Source: Clostridiales bacterium UBA1758 (lineage in GTDB: Bacteria; Bacillota; Clostridia; Oscillospirales; UBA1758). Taken from it: DNA of 24,528 bases. Position numbers and translations under genes: made by a program. Each line of letters opens with the position of its first letter. The first letter of the stretch is position 1. The notes beneath the pieces were generated by a model. That model was not told the DNA's origin. It saw nothing but the letters and a program-made list of their open reading frames with translations, and searched no databases. The stretch spans positions 10,495 to 35,022 of the forward strand of contig DCHG01000056.1 in the NCBI GenBank assembly GCA_002315595.1, read 5' to 3'. Of the stretch, positions 14,444-21,779 are shown one piece after another.

Positions 14444-16390
14444 CTATTCGTGGATTTTGACGGACTTTATCTGGACATCCGCGTAATACTTCCCTCGCGG
14501 CAGGAATTTGACATTTTTCACCTTTGCGTCGTCACGGGGTTTAAGGGCGATCGTGTACCAGATTCCGTCATCGAACTTTTCATAGTTACAGACTGCAATC
14601 GGCCACGCAAGAAGTTTGTCCATCTTGTACCAGTGGTCAACGGGGTTGTCACGGAGCGAGGTATCTGCGTATTTGTAACCGATATTGTTGCCGAAAAGCA
14701 CCGGGACAGTCTCGGTCACACCGTCATCATAGGAGATTTCGTATTTGCCGAGACCGCAATCGTCGTATTCGACATAGGGACGTCCGCAATCGGCGTTGTC
14801 CGCAAGCGTGAGCGAGGTGTGCGTGATTTCAATGTGTTTTCCAGAAAGGATTTTTCGATTGCGGAAACGATACATCGCATCGGCAACTTCTAGGACGCGT
14901 CCGAAGAAGCCTTCGCGGTCTTCCGCAAAATCATGACGCCATGCGAGAAAGCATCCGTAGCCGAGGTCGAATAATGTTTTCCACCGTTGGGAATGAATCT
15001 CATCCATTTCAAGCCAACTTGAAACGCTGAAACCCTTTGCGCCGTATTTGAGCCTTTCGTTCCAGTGGGCGATTTCGGCGGGGCAGGTGTTTCCGTAGAC
15101 CATCGGAAAACCGAGTCGGAGGAAGACGTCGTTGACCTCGTCCGTGGACGGCCAGTACCAGTTGATCATCGTGATATTTCGGTCGATCATCGGGGCGCAG
15201 TCGTAGGTTGCGAGAATTTCGTGGTGGATCCCCGTTTTTTTGATCTCTTCGGGCGCGGTGCCCCAGTATTTTTCGTAAACGGGGTATTCGTTGCCGAGAA
15301 TTTTGATCGTACGGTCGGATTTGACAGACCAGATGTTTTTATACGCACCGGCGTGGGATTCACCCGTTCGGTCGGTCGCCTTCATCAGTTTGTCGCCCCA
15401 CATGATCATCCCGACGCCCTTGGATTTCAAATATTCGTATGCGGCGTTGACATCGTCGGCAAAGAGTTCGGCAGGATCGTGATCTTTGCAACGATCACAC
15501 TGACACATAACCCACCATTCGTCGTGACCGATGTGAAGCGTCTTCGGACGGAAGACTTCGACGACCTCGTCAAGCAGATCAAACACGATCCGACGGTAGT
15601 CGGGATGAAGCGGACAGCAGGTGTCCGGGAACGGTTCATCGGGACATTCGGCGAGTTCGGGGTGCGCAAGCAGAATATAGTCACTGTGCGAAAGGAATGG
15701 CACCTCGGGCATCACATCAATCCCGCGCAGGCGGCATTGTTCAAGGAGAGCACGTGTTTCATCCTGCGTGTAGACTTCGCCGTGTGCGTTGTAGGCGTGG
15801 TTGGCATTGCGGATACGCGTGGAAAACTGGTTTTCATAGGTTTTACCGTTATATTCCAAAATATCCTCGGCGTATTTTTGATAGGCCTCGTTGATTTCGG
15901 GGTGCTTTTTGAATTCCATTGCGGCACTGACCTGCAACATCAGCGTGTTGTAGCCGAGATAGACGAGTGTGTCGAGAAATTCGAGAAAATACGGGATCTG
16001 CGCGTGCGGCGGGAAGAAAACACGTGCCGAACGGTGGGGACAACGGGGAAGGTTGTAAACGATGCCCGTCTCGATCCCGCCGTTGAGATAACGACCGTAA
16101 AGGTTGTTGACCGTATAGACCTTTGCAAGAAATCCGTCGGCATAGGCGACGATCTCGTTTTCGGTGACGATGATGGCGTAGCCCTCGTCATTTGCCGAAT
16201 AGACATCGCCGAACGCCGCACGAACGGCGGAAACGGCGATCTCGTCGAAATCGGCAAATCGTAGCGGCAGTCCGCCGTCGACCGACATTTCACCGAGCAG
16301 TCCGTCGAGATAATGGTTGATCGGCTCAAATTTTCCGAGTTTCACGGTTTTGCCGGTGAGTTTTACATAGGAATCGGTTAAAAGACGCAT
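14444..16390 (-). CDS. GH20 family glycoside hydrolase (beta-N-acetylhexosaminidase-like)
   Basis: A 648-residue protein of glycoside hydrolase family 20, which remove terminal N-acetylglucosamine or N-acetylgalactosamine by substrate-assisted catalysis. The catalytic Asp290-Glu291 pair lies in LHIGHDEWW (family form H-x-G-x-D-E). An N-terminal alpha/beta region (about 40-115) precedes the TIM barrel (about 120-500), followed by a beta-rich C-terminal segment. No signal peptide is present, suggesting action on imported oligosaccharides inside the cell. The ATG at 16390 follows GGGAGG; an earlier in-frame ATG at 16405 lies against that site. The gene is 46 bases downstream of the GNAT-MutY gene on the same strand with no clear promoter or terminator between, so co-transcription is possible. 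Exact substrate is not determinable. Confidence 0.88.
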   Translation of the reverse strand: MRLLTDSYVKLTGKTVKLGKFEPINHYLDGLLGEMSVDGGLPLRFADFDEIAVSAVRAAFGDVYSANDEGYAIIVTENEIVAYADGFLAKVYTVNNLYGRYLNGGIETGIVYNLPRCPHRSARVFFPPHAQIPYFLEFLDTLVYLGYNTLMLQVSAAMEFKKHPEINEAYQKYAEDILEYNGKTYENQFSTRIRNANHAYNAHGEVYTQDETRALLEQCRLRGIDVMPEVPFLSHSDYILLAHPELAECPDEPFPDTCCPLHPDYRRIVFDLLDEVVEVFRPKTLHIGHDEWWVMCQCDRCKDHDPAELFADDVNAAYEYLKSKGVGMIMWGDKLMKATDRTGESHAGAYKNIWSVKSDRTIKILGNEYPVYEKYWGTAPEEIKKTGIHHEILATYDCAPMIDRNITMINWYWPSTDEVNDVFLRLGFPMVYGNTCPAEIAHWNERLKYGAKGFSVSSWLEMDEIHSQRWKTLFDLGYGCFLAWRHDFAEDREGFFGRVLEVADAMYRFRNRKILSGKHIEITHTSLTLADNADCGRPYVEYDDCGLGKYEISYDDGVTETVPVLFGNNIGYKYADTSLRDNPVDHWYKMDKLLAWPIAVCNYEKFDDGIWYTIALKPRDDAKVKNVKFLPRGKYYADVQIKSVKIHE

Positions 16391-16436
16391 TTTGTTTCCT
16401 CCCATATTTATACTTGTCGCAGTTATTCAGCGTACA

Positions 16437-17978
16437 CTATTTTAGATTTTTCAAAAGATATTCGGTGTAGATATGATAGGCACCGGGGATCGCATATTCG
16501 TTTTTCAATTCCTCCGCCGTGACAAAAATCATTCCGTCGGGCGGCATTTCATCTTCACCGAGTTCGATAAGAAAGCCCTTCATATGCCATTCAAGGTGGG
16601 TAAAGATATGATTTGAATTCGATATAAATCGAATACGATCCGTATATTTATTGTGAAATTTGTCGAAAACGGAATCGAATGAAGGATATTCCCACATCCC
16701 CGCAAGAAGCCCTTTTTCGGGGCGCTTTACAATGGCAACACGGTTGGAGCGAATGATGAGATAGACATTGCGGTCGATGATCTTCCGCGGTTTTTTCGGA
16801 GACTTTTCGGGATATCGGTCGACTGAATTCGTCAAAAAAGCGGTGCATTGATCGCGTAGAGGACAACGGTCACAAAGCGGCGCACCGTTCGGCACGCAAA
16901 CGAGCGCACCGAGTTCCATCAACCCCTGCGTCATTGCGGACACATCATCCGCGGATTCGGGATAAACGCGGGCAAGCCGTTCGGAAATATCCGTTTTTGT
17001 GCGTTCGTCGTCGATGTTGCGTCCGTCGCCTGTCAACCTTGTGATCACGCGCAGGACATTGCCGTCTACGGCGGGAGTACGCTTTCCGAAGGCGATCGAC
17101 GCAATTGCGCCCGCGGTATACGGACCGATGCCTGCGAGTTTGCGAAGCAACGAGGTATCATCGGGCATTTTGCCGCCGTATTCGGTGCAGATCTGCACGG
17201 CGCATTTTTTCAAATTGCGCACGCGACTGTAATAACCCAAGCCCTCCCAAAGTTTTTTGAGCATTTCATCGTCGGCGTTTGCAAGGGTTTCAATATCGGG
17301 GCAGGCTTTCAGGAAATTCGCGTAATACGGTCGGACGGCTTCAACGCGTGTTTGTTGAAGCATAATCTCCGACAACCAGACATGGTACGGCGTCGGATCA
17401 TCCCGCCATGGCATGGAGCGTTTATTTTGTCCGTACCACCGAAGCAGGGGAGAAACGATCGAGCCGAGATGCTGATCTTCGGTGGGAGTTCGCAGAAAAT
17501 CGTATGCGATCCTCGGCGTTCCGTTCGGGGCGGGTACGATGCCGCAACGGCGAAATCCGTATTTCATCACGGCACGCTGCATCGGAAGGTTATCCGCGTG
17601 CGTGTCAATGCGAAGATACGGCGTAATCGCTTCGCAGTATGCAAATGCGGCTTGTGCGACGCCTTTTGCCGTGCCGTCGGAGGCAATTCGGTGAATGACG
17701 CCGTAGGGGCGGTCATAATGCCACTGACCTTCGGTGATATCGCAGTAAAGTGGATCGCCGTCCGTGATCAGGGCAAATGCACCGCGGATGGCGCCGTCGC
17801 CTTCTACAATATATAACGTGCCGTTTTTGATGTCGAATTCGGTCAGCACCCTCGGCGGAGAAGTCGTGCCCCACTGCGTCGGATTGCCGTGGTCGCACAT
17901 AAATCGTCTTGCCGTAGCATATATGCGCTGAACTTCGTCAAAATCGGCGTGAGTTCCTTTTCGAATGGTTAATTCCAT
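16437..17978 (-). CDS. mutY: GNAT acetyltransferase fused to MutY adenine DNA glycosylase
   Basis: A 513-residue fusion. Residues 1-165 form a GNAT-type domain (MELTIRKGTHADFDEVQRIY start; IHRIASDGTAKGVAQAAFAY is the acetyl-CoA loop region; IDTHADNLPMQRAVMKYGF is the typical end). Residues 172-513 are MutY, which removes adenine mispaired with 8-oxoguanine. Catalytic Glu204 is in SEIMLQQTRVEAV, the helix-hairpin-helix is LAGIGPYTAGAI, and the catalytic Asp305 is in PAVDGNVLR. Four cysteines (361, 369, 372, 378; spacing 7-2-5) can hold the [4Fe-4S] cluster. The C-terminal NUDIX-like domain shows LLAGMWEYPSF and HLEWHMKGF. MutY alone is usually about 350 residues. The ATG at 17978 follows AGGTG. 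The frame is unbroken across the junction. Acceptor of the GNAT part is unknown. Confidence 0.92.
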   Translation of the reverse strand: MELTIRKGTHADFDEVQRIYATARRFMCDHGNPTQWGTTSPPRVLTEFDIKNGTLYIVEGDGAIRGAFALITDGDPLYCDITEGQWHYDRPYGVIHRIASDGTAKGVAQAAFAYCEAITPYLRIDTHADNLPMQRAVMKYGFRRCGIVPAPNGTPRIAYDFLRTPTEDQHLGSIVSPLLRWYGQNKRSMPWRDDPTPYHVWLSEIMLQQTRVEAVRPYYANFLKACPDIETLANADDEMLKKLWEGLGYYSRVRNLKKCAVQICTEYGGKMPDDTSLLRKLAGIGPYTAGAIASIAFGKRTPAVDGNVLRVITRLTGDGRNIDDERTKTDISERLARVYPESADDVSAMTQGLMELGALVCVPNGAPLCDRCPLRDQCTAFLTNSVDRYPEKSPKKPRKIIDRNVYLIIRSNRVAIVKRPEKGLLAGMWEYPSFDSVFDKFHNKYTDRIRFISNSNHIFTHLEWHMKGFLIELGEDEMPPDGMIFVTAEELKNEYAIPGAYHIYTEYLLKNLK

Positions 17979-18004
17979 TTGCATCACCTGCCATTGATAA
18001 GGCA

Positions 18005-18010
18005 ATGATA
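18005..18010 (-). promoter_or_regulatory. extended -10 element for the GNAT-MutY gene
   Basis: On the minus strand TGC-TATCAT lies 26 bases before the start codon. The -35 region 17 bases further up (TGTCAA) is poor, so this relies on the TGn extension. It is divergent from the promoter at 18064-18093. Confidence 0.45.
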
Positions 18011-18063
18011 GCATATTTTTTATCAAATTGACAGAAGAAAAACACTTTTTTTGAAAAAACGGA

Positions 18064-18093
18064 TGGAAAACAACATCACCGATGTGATATAAT
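18064..18093 (+). promoter_or_regulatory. extended -10 promoter for the GRE operon
   Basis: TG-A-TATAAT (-10 at 18088-18093) with TGGAAA 18 bases upstream as a moderate -35. A short perfect inverted repeat, ATCAC-CGAT-GTGAT (18075-18088), fills the spacer and touches the -10, a position where a repressor would block the promoter. Which protein, if any, binds it is unknown. Confidence 0.65.
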
Positions 18094-18120
18094 GAAAAAA
18101 ACGATTGCAAGGAGTTCGTT

Positions 18121-18468
18121 ATGATTTTTTTGTGTTATCCGAAATGCACGACCTGTCAGAAGGCGAAAAAATGGTTGGAGGACAACGGTGTTTCTTTTGT
18201 TGAACGTGATATCAAGTCGGACAACCCGACCACGGACGAATTGAAACAATGGCAGAAAAGAAGCGGCTTTCCGCTGAAAAAATTCTTCAACACCAGCGGA
18301 CTGATCTACAAGGATATGAATCTCAAAGAAAAGATTCCGCTGATGACCGAAGAAGAACAGTTCACGCTTCTTGCGTCAAATGGAATGTTGGTCAAGCGAC
18401 CGATGCTCATCGGGGATGACTTTGTGCTTGTCGGCTTCAAAGAGGACGAGTGGAAAGCGCATAAGTAA
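18121..18468 (+). CDS. ArsC/Spx-family thioredoxin-fold protein
   Basis: A 115-residue protein of the ArsC/Spx family (thioredoxin-like fold). The N-terminal strand is followed by a redox pair, Cys9 and Cys12 in YPKCTTCQKAKKWL, and the family segments FVERDIKSDNPTTDELKQW, KKFFNTSGLIYKDMNL and LVKRPMLIGDDFVLVGFKEDEW. Spx and MgsR use such a CxxC as a disulfide-stress switch while binding RNA polymerase; ArsC relatives reduce arsenate. This sequence cannot be placed between them by eye, and no ars genes are nearby. The ATG at 18121 follows AAGGAG at 6 bases. It is the first gene of the unit with the GRE, whose start is 13 bases after this stop, so a redox-sensing or reducing role for that oxygen-sensitive enzyme is an attractive inference. 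Confidence 0.9.
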   Translation: MIFLCYPKCTTCQKAKKWLEDNGVSFVERDIKSDNPTTDELKQWQKRSGFPLKKFFNTSGLIYKDMNLKEKIPLMTEEEQFTLLASNGMLVKRPMLIGDDFVLVGFKEDEWKAHK

Positions 18469-18481
18469 CGGGGTGAAAAAG

Positions 18482-20467
18482 ATGGATCGCGGACTATACG
18501 AATTTATCATTGATAAAAAGCATCATCAGTATCGGCATCGTGTCGAATGGGATCTTTCGGGCGAATATGCGGCAAAGGGACTTGCACCCGTTTTGCGCAT
18601 GACCGATCGCTTTGAAAGAATGTGTCGGGAAGAAAAGGCGGTCATTCTGCCGAACGAACAGATTATTTTCTTGCGCACGGTTGCGAATTTGCCGGACTGT
18701 TTTACCGAGGAAGAATGGAAAAAGATCAAAAACGAACATTTTATACACGAATTGGGTTATCTTTCCAATCTTTCGCCGAATTATTATGACACGATCGCAA
18801 CGGGACTACTGAAAAAACGCGAATTCGCCGATGAATACGGAAAGCGTTGCATTGACCGTTTGATCGAACTTTCCGACAAGTATTTGGAAGAAGCCAAGCG
18901 TCAGGGACGCGACGACCTTGTTGAGGTACTGACGCAGGTGCCGCGTTATCCTGCGCGCAATTTCAGGGAAGCATTGCAGTTTTTCCGTATTCTTCACTAT
19001 GCACTTTGGCTTGAAGGCAACTATCACAACACCGTCGGACGCTTTGACAAGTATATCTATCCCTATTTAAAGGCAGATATGGAAAAGGGCGTTCTCACGG
19101 AAGAAAGCGCGCTTGCACTGTTGGAAGACTTCTTCCTTTCATTCAATAAAGACAGTGATATTTATGTCGGCGTTCAGCAGGGCGACAACGGCCAAAGTAT
19201 GATGCTTGGTGGCTTGGATGAAAATGGCGAAGAGGTCTTCAATCTGCTCAGTGAACTTTGCCTGAAAGCGAGTTACAAAAATAAACTCATTGATCCGAAA
19301 ATCAATCTTCGTGTGTCGAAAAACACCCCGAAGCAACGATATACTCTCGCAAGTCATCTGACCAAGGCGGGACTTGGTTTTCCGCAGTATTCCAACGACG
19401 ATGTCGTCATTCCTGCGCTTATGAAACTCGGCTATGATTACGCCGAGGCGGTCAATTATACCGTCGCGGCTTGTTGGGAATTCATCATTCCGAATGTCGG
19501 TGCGGATGTGGCAAATATCGGTGCAATGTCCTATCCGAAAGCCGTCGATCGGGCGTTTCTCGGTCATTTGGAGGATTGCGCGACCTTTGACGAATTTTTT
19601 GATTGCGTCAAGACGGAAATCAAAACCGAATGCGACGAGATTTGCGGCAAAATCGGGAACTTGTGGTTTGTGCCGTCGCCGTTTATGAATGTGCTGATGG
19701 ATTGCAATATCTACGAGGGCGGAAAATACAATAATTTCGGCATCCACGGGACGGGGATCTCCACCGCCGCCGATAGTCTTGCCGCGATCAGGAAATATAT
19801 TTTTGACGAAAAGTCCGTTACAAAGCAGGAGTATATAAGGGCGGTTTCGGAAAATTTTGTGAATTCGCCGGAACTTTTGCATCGGTTGAGATATGAAACG
19901 CCGAAACTCGGCAATAATGACGACACCGTCGACCGCTTTGCCGTGGAACTTCTCGACGCATTTGCTGACAGTCTTGCCGGCAGAGTCAACTGCCGTGGCG
20001 GATGTTTCCGTGCGGGAACGGGGAGTGCGATGTACTACCTTTGGCACGCAAACGAGATCGGCGCGTCCCCGGACGGACGACGTAAGGGCGAAGCCTTCGG
20101 CACGAACTTTTCGGTGTCGCTTTTTGCCGATGTCAAGAGCCCGGTCGGCGTCATTGCTTCGATGACGAAGCCGCATTTCGAACGCGCCATCAACGGCGGT
20201 CCGCTGACGCTGGAATTCCATCAAAGCCTTTTTGTCGACGATGAAAGCGTCGAAAAGGTCGGTGCGCTTGTTAAGGCGTTTATCGACAAGGGCGGACATC
20301 AACTTCAACTAAACACTGTTAACCGCGAAACTATGCTTGATGCGCAGGCTCACCCGGAAAAGCACAAACAACTTGTTGTGCGCATTTGGGGGTGGAGCGC
20401 GTATTTTGTCGAACTCGACCGCGAATATCAGGACCATGTGATCGCGCGTCAGGCATATAATGTATGA
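18482..20467 (+). CDS. glycyl radical enzyme (PFL-like superfamily, C-x-E type), substrate unknown
   Basis: A 661-residue glycyl radical enzyme: a glycine radical made by the partner activase forms a thiyl radical that attacks the substrate under strict anaerobiosis. The thiyl Cys331 and likely general base Glu333 lie in VAACWEFIIP, the C-x-E arrangement of dehydratases and lyases such as glycerol dehydratase and choline lyase, not the Cys-Cys of pyruvate formate-lyase. The glycyl loop near the C-terminus is VVRIWGWSAYFVELD with the radical at Gly637; the usual form is RV-[SA]-G-[YF]. NRETMLDAQAHPEKH and SPDGRRKGEAFG are further family segments. At 661 residues it is shorter than the 750-850 usual. 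The ATG at 18482 follows GGGGTG. Its stop overlaps the activase start (ATGA). The substrate is not assignable. Confidence 0.93.
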   Translation: MDRGLYEFIIDKKHHQYRHRVEWDLSGEYAAKGLAPVLRMTDRFERMCREEKAVILPNEQIIFLRTVANLPDCFTEEEWKKIKNEHFIHELGYLSNLSPNYYDTIATGLLKKREFADEYGKRCIDRLIELSDKYLEEAKRQGRDDLVEVLTQVPRYPARNFREALQFFRILHYALWLEGNYHNTVGRFDKYIYPYLKADMEKGVLTEESALALLEDFFLSFNKDSDIYVGVQQGDNGQSMMLGGLDENGEEVFNLLSELCLKASYKNKLIDPKINLRVSKNTPKQRYTLASHLTKAGLGFPQYSNDDVVIPALMKLGYDYAEAVNYTVAACWEFIIPNVGADVANIGAMSYPKAVDRAFLGHLEDCATFDEFFDCVKTEIKTECDEICGKIGNLWFVPSPFMNVLMDCNIYEGGKYNNFGIHGTGISTAADSLAAIRKYIFDEKSVTKQEYIRAVSENFVNSPELLHRLRYETPKLGNNDDTVDRFAVELLDAFADSLAGRVNCRGGCFRAGTGSAMYYLWHANEIGASPDGRRKGEAFGTNFSVSLFADVKSPVGVIASMTKPHFERAINGGPLTLEFHQSLFVDDESVEKVGALVKAFIDKGGHQLQLNTVNRETMLDAQAHPEKHKQLVVRIWGWSAYFVELDREYQDHVIARQAYNV

Positions 20468-21249
20468 TAGGAACGATTTTTGACATCAAGGAAATGGCTG
20501 TCCACGACGGTCCGGGGATACGAACGACCGTTTTTTTCAAAGGATGCCCGCTTCGGTGCAGGTGGTGCCATAACCCAGAGGGGTTGTCCGCCGAGCCGCA
20601 GTTGATGTATAAAGAAGCGCGTTGCCTGCATTGCGACCTTTGCAGACGCGGTTGCGATCACCCCGAATGTCAGCCGTTCGGGCGATGCCTGCATATCTGC
20701 CCCGAAAACTGTTTGACGGTTTCGGGCAGGACGGTCGAGGCAACGACGCTTGCCGCGGAACTGAAACGCAGTGCGCAGGCTTTGGGTGCCGCCTTCGGCG
20801 GCTTTACGTTTTCCGGCGGAGAACCGTTTGCGCAACCGGGATTTTTGGCGGAACTGATTGACGGATTGAAACCGTTCCACCTCTGCATTGAAACAAGCGG
20901 GTTTGTTTCGCCGAAGATCTTTGCCGAGGTCCTCGGAAAACTCGATTTTGTCATTATGGATCTGAAACTGGCGGATCCCCGAAAACATCAAAAATTCACC
21001 GGCGTGGACAACGCGGTGATTTTGGAAAATTTCGACATTTTGCGGCATGGCGACAAACCGTTTTTGATCCGCACACCGCTGATTTCGGGGATCACGGACA
21101 CGAAAGATAATTTGGATGCGATCCGAAATATCATCGGTGAGTCCGATTGGGAAAAAATCCCATACAACGATATGGCGGGGGCAAAATATAAAATGCTCGG
21201 CGTGACCTTCCCCATGGAAAAACCTTTTGCCGATCAGGAGGGAAAATGA
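20464..21249 (+). CDS. glycyl radical enzyme activase (radical SAM)
   Basis: A 261-residue radical SAM enzyme that abstracts hydrogen from the glycine of the neighbouring GRE. The SAM cluster motif CxxxCxxC is CPLRCRWC at residues 28-35, preceded by the activase signature VHDGPGIRTTVFFKGCPL. An insert at 54-83 carries seven more cysteines (54, 57, 60, 64, 69, 75, 79) plus Cys83, fit for auxiliary [4Fe-4S] clusters as in the dehydratase-type activases. SGGEP at 117-121 contacts SAM. The start ATG overlaps the GRE stop by 4 bases, and the stop overlaps the next start in the same way, so translation of all three is probably coupled. The protein is at the short end for activases with a ferredoxin-like insert. 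Confidence 0.95.
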   Translation: MIGTIFDIKEMAVHDGPGIRTTVFFKGCPLRCRWCHNPEGLSAEPQLMYKEARCLHCDLCRRGCDHPECQPFGRCLHICPENCLTVSGRTVEATTLAAELKRSAQALGAAFGGFTFSGGEPFAQPGFLAELIDGLKPFHLCIETSGFVSPKIFAEVLGKLDFVIMDLKLADPRKHQKFTGVDNAVILENFDILRHGDKPFLIRTPLISGITDTKDNLDAIRNIIGESDWEKIPYNDMAGAKYKMLGVTFPMEKPFADQEGK

Positions 21250-21674
21250 TAAAAAAACTCAAAAAACAGACAAAAATCATGCTGTTTGCCAGCGTTTTGT
21301 GCTTGATTACCATAACGGTACTGTCGCTGAACACGATTAAATATTACACTTCGGAAAAGGCAACCGTCACCGCAACTGTTACGCGGATGAATTATTTTGA
21401 TCGCTCCACGGACGAAAAAAACGACTTCGGCTATCAGGTATTCGTCGACTATACTTATATGGATCAGCAGTATCGAGATGTTTTCTACGACGAAGTGCGG
21501 ATGAACACCGAATTGGAAGAAGGTAAAAGTCTCGATATCGAAATTTACGCGGACGCGCCCGAAACCGTGGCAAAAAACACATTTATCAATATTTGGTTCT
21601 TTGTTGCTGGGCTTGCCGTCCTCGTCGGCGTCACGGTGAAAAATGTAAAAACGGACATTGCGGAGGCAGAATAA
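21246..21674 (+). CDS. small two-TM membrane protein (DUF3592-like)
   Basis: A 142-residue protein with a basic N-terminus, a membrane helix at about 12-29 (MLFASVLCLITITVLSL), a soluble segment of about 80 residues rich in beta and acidic residues, and a second helix at about 114-132 (WFFVAGLAVLVGVTV). The middle segment (KATVTATVTRMNYFD... VFVDYTYMDQQYRDVFYDE) resembles DUF3592 proteins, whose function is unknown. The loop between helices is probably outside the cell. The ATG overlaps the activase stop by 4 bases, and a terminator lies 74 bases after the stop, so it is the last gene of the operon. Why a membrane protein is coupled to a glycyl radical enzyme is unclear. Confidence 0.8.
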   Translation: MIKKLKKQTKIMLFASVLCLITITVLSLNTIKYYTSEKATVTATVTRMNYFDRSTDEKNDFGYQVFVDYTYMDQQYRDVFYDEVRMNTELEEGKSLDIEIYADAPETVAKNTFINIWFFVAGLAVLVGVTVKNVKTDIAEAE

Positions 21675-21747
21675 TCGGAAATTTCCGCGAAACCCCGAAT
21701 TCCGCGGGATTGATTTTATCCGTGTATGTCGCTTTGCAAAGTATTCG

Positions 21748-21779
21748 GAGAGGTCAGTTTTGACCTCTCTTTTCTTTTA
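21748..21779 (+). terminator. terminator of the GRE operon, overlapping the lysR 3' end
   Basis: GAGAGGTCA (21748-21756), a GTTT loop and TGACCTCTC (21761-21769) form a perfect 9-bp stem followed by TTTTTCTTTT. The right arm and T-run are at the same time the last codons of the lysR-type gene on the other strand, whose stop lies in the left arm. Confidence 0.88.

Noticed and set aside
15065..16264. Plus-strand open frame of 399 codons antisense to the GH20 gene
   Set aside because: The minus-strand frame carries the GH20 catalytic motif. The antisense frame has unusual composition and no ribosome site.
18075..18088. Inverted repeat ATCAC-CGAT-GTGAT at the GRE operon promoter as an Fnr or CRP-type site
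   Set aside because: It lacks the full TTGAT-N4-ATCAA or TGTGA-N6-TCACA form. Mentioned only as a possible operator in the promoter entry.
19139..20308. Minus-strand open frame of 389 codons antisense to the glycyl radical enzyme
   Set aside because: The plus-strand frame has clear GRE motifs; the antisense frame is due to avoidance of certain codons in the real gene.
21676..21687. Perfect 12-bp palindrome CGGAAATTTCCG after the DUF3592-like gene
   Set aside because: Too short to form a hairpin with a loop. It could be a protein site, but nothing next to it needs one and chance occurrence is plausible.
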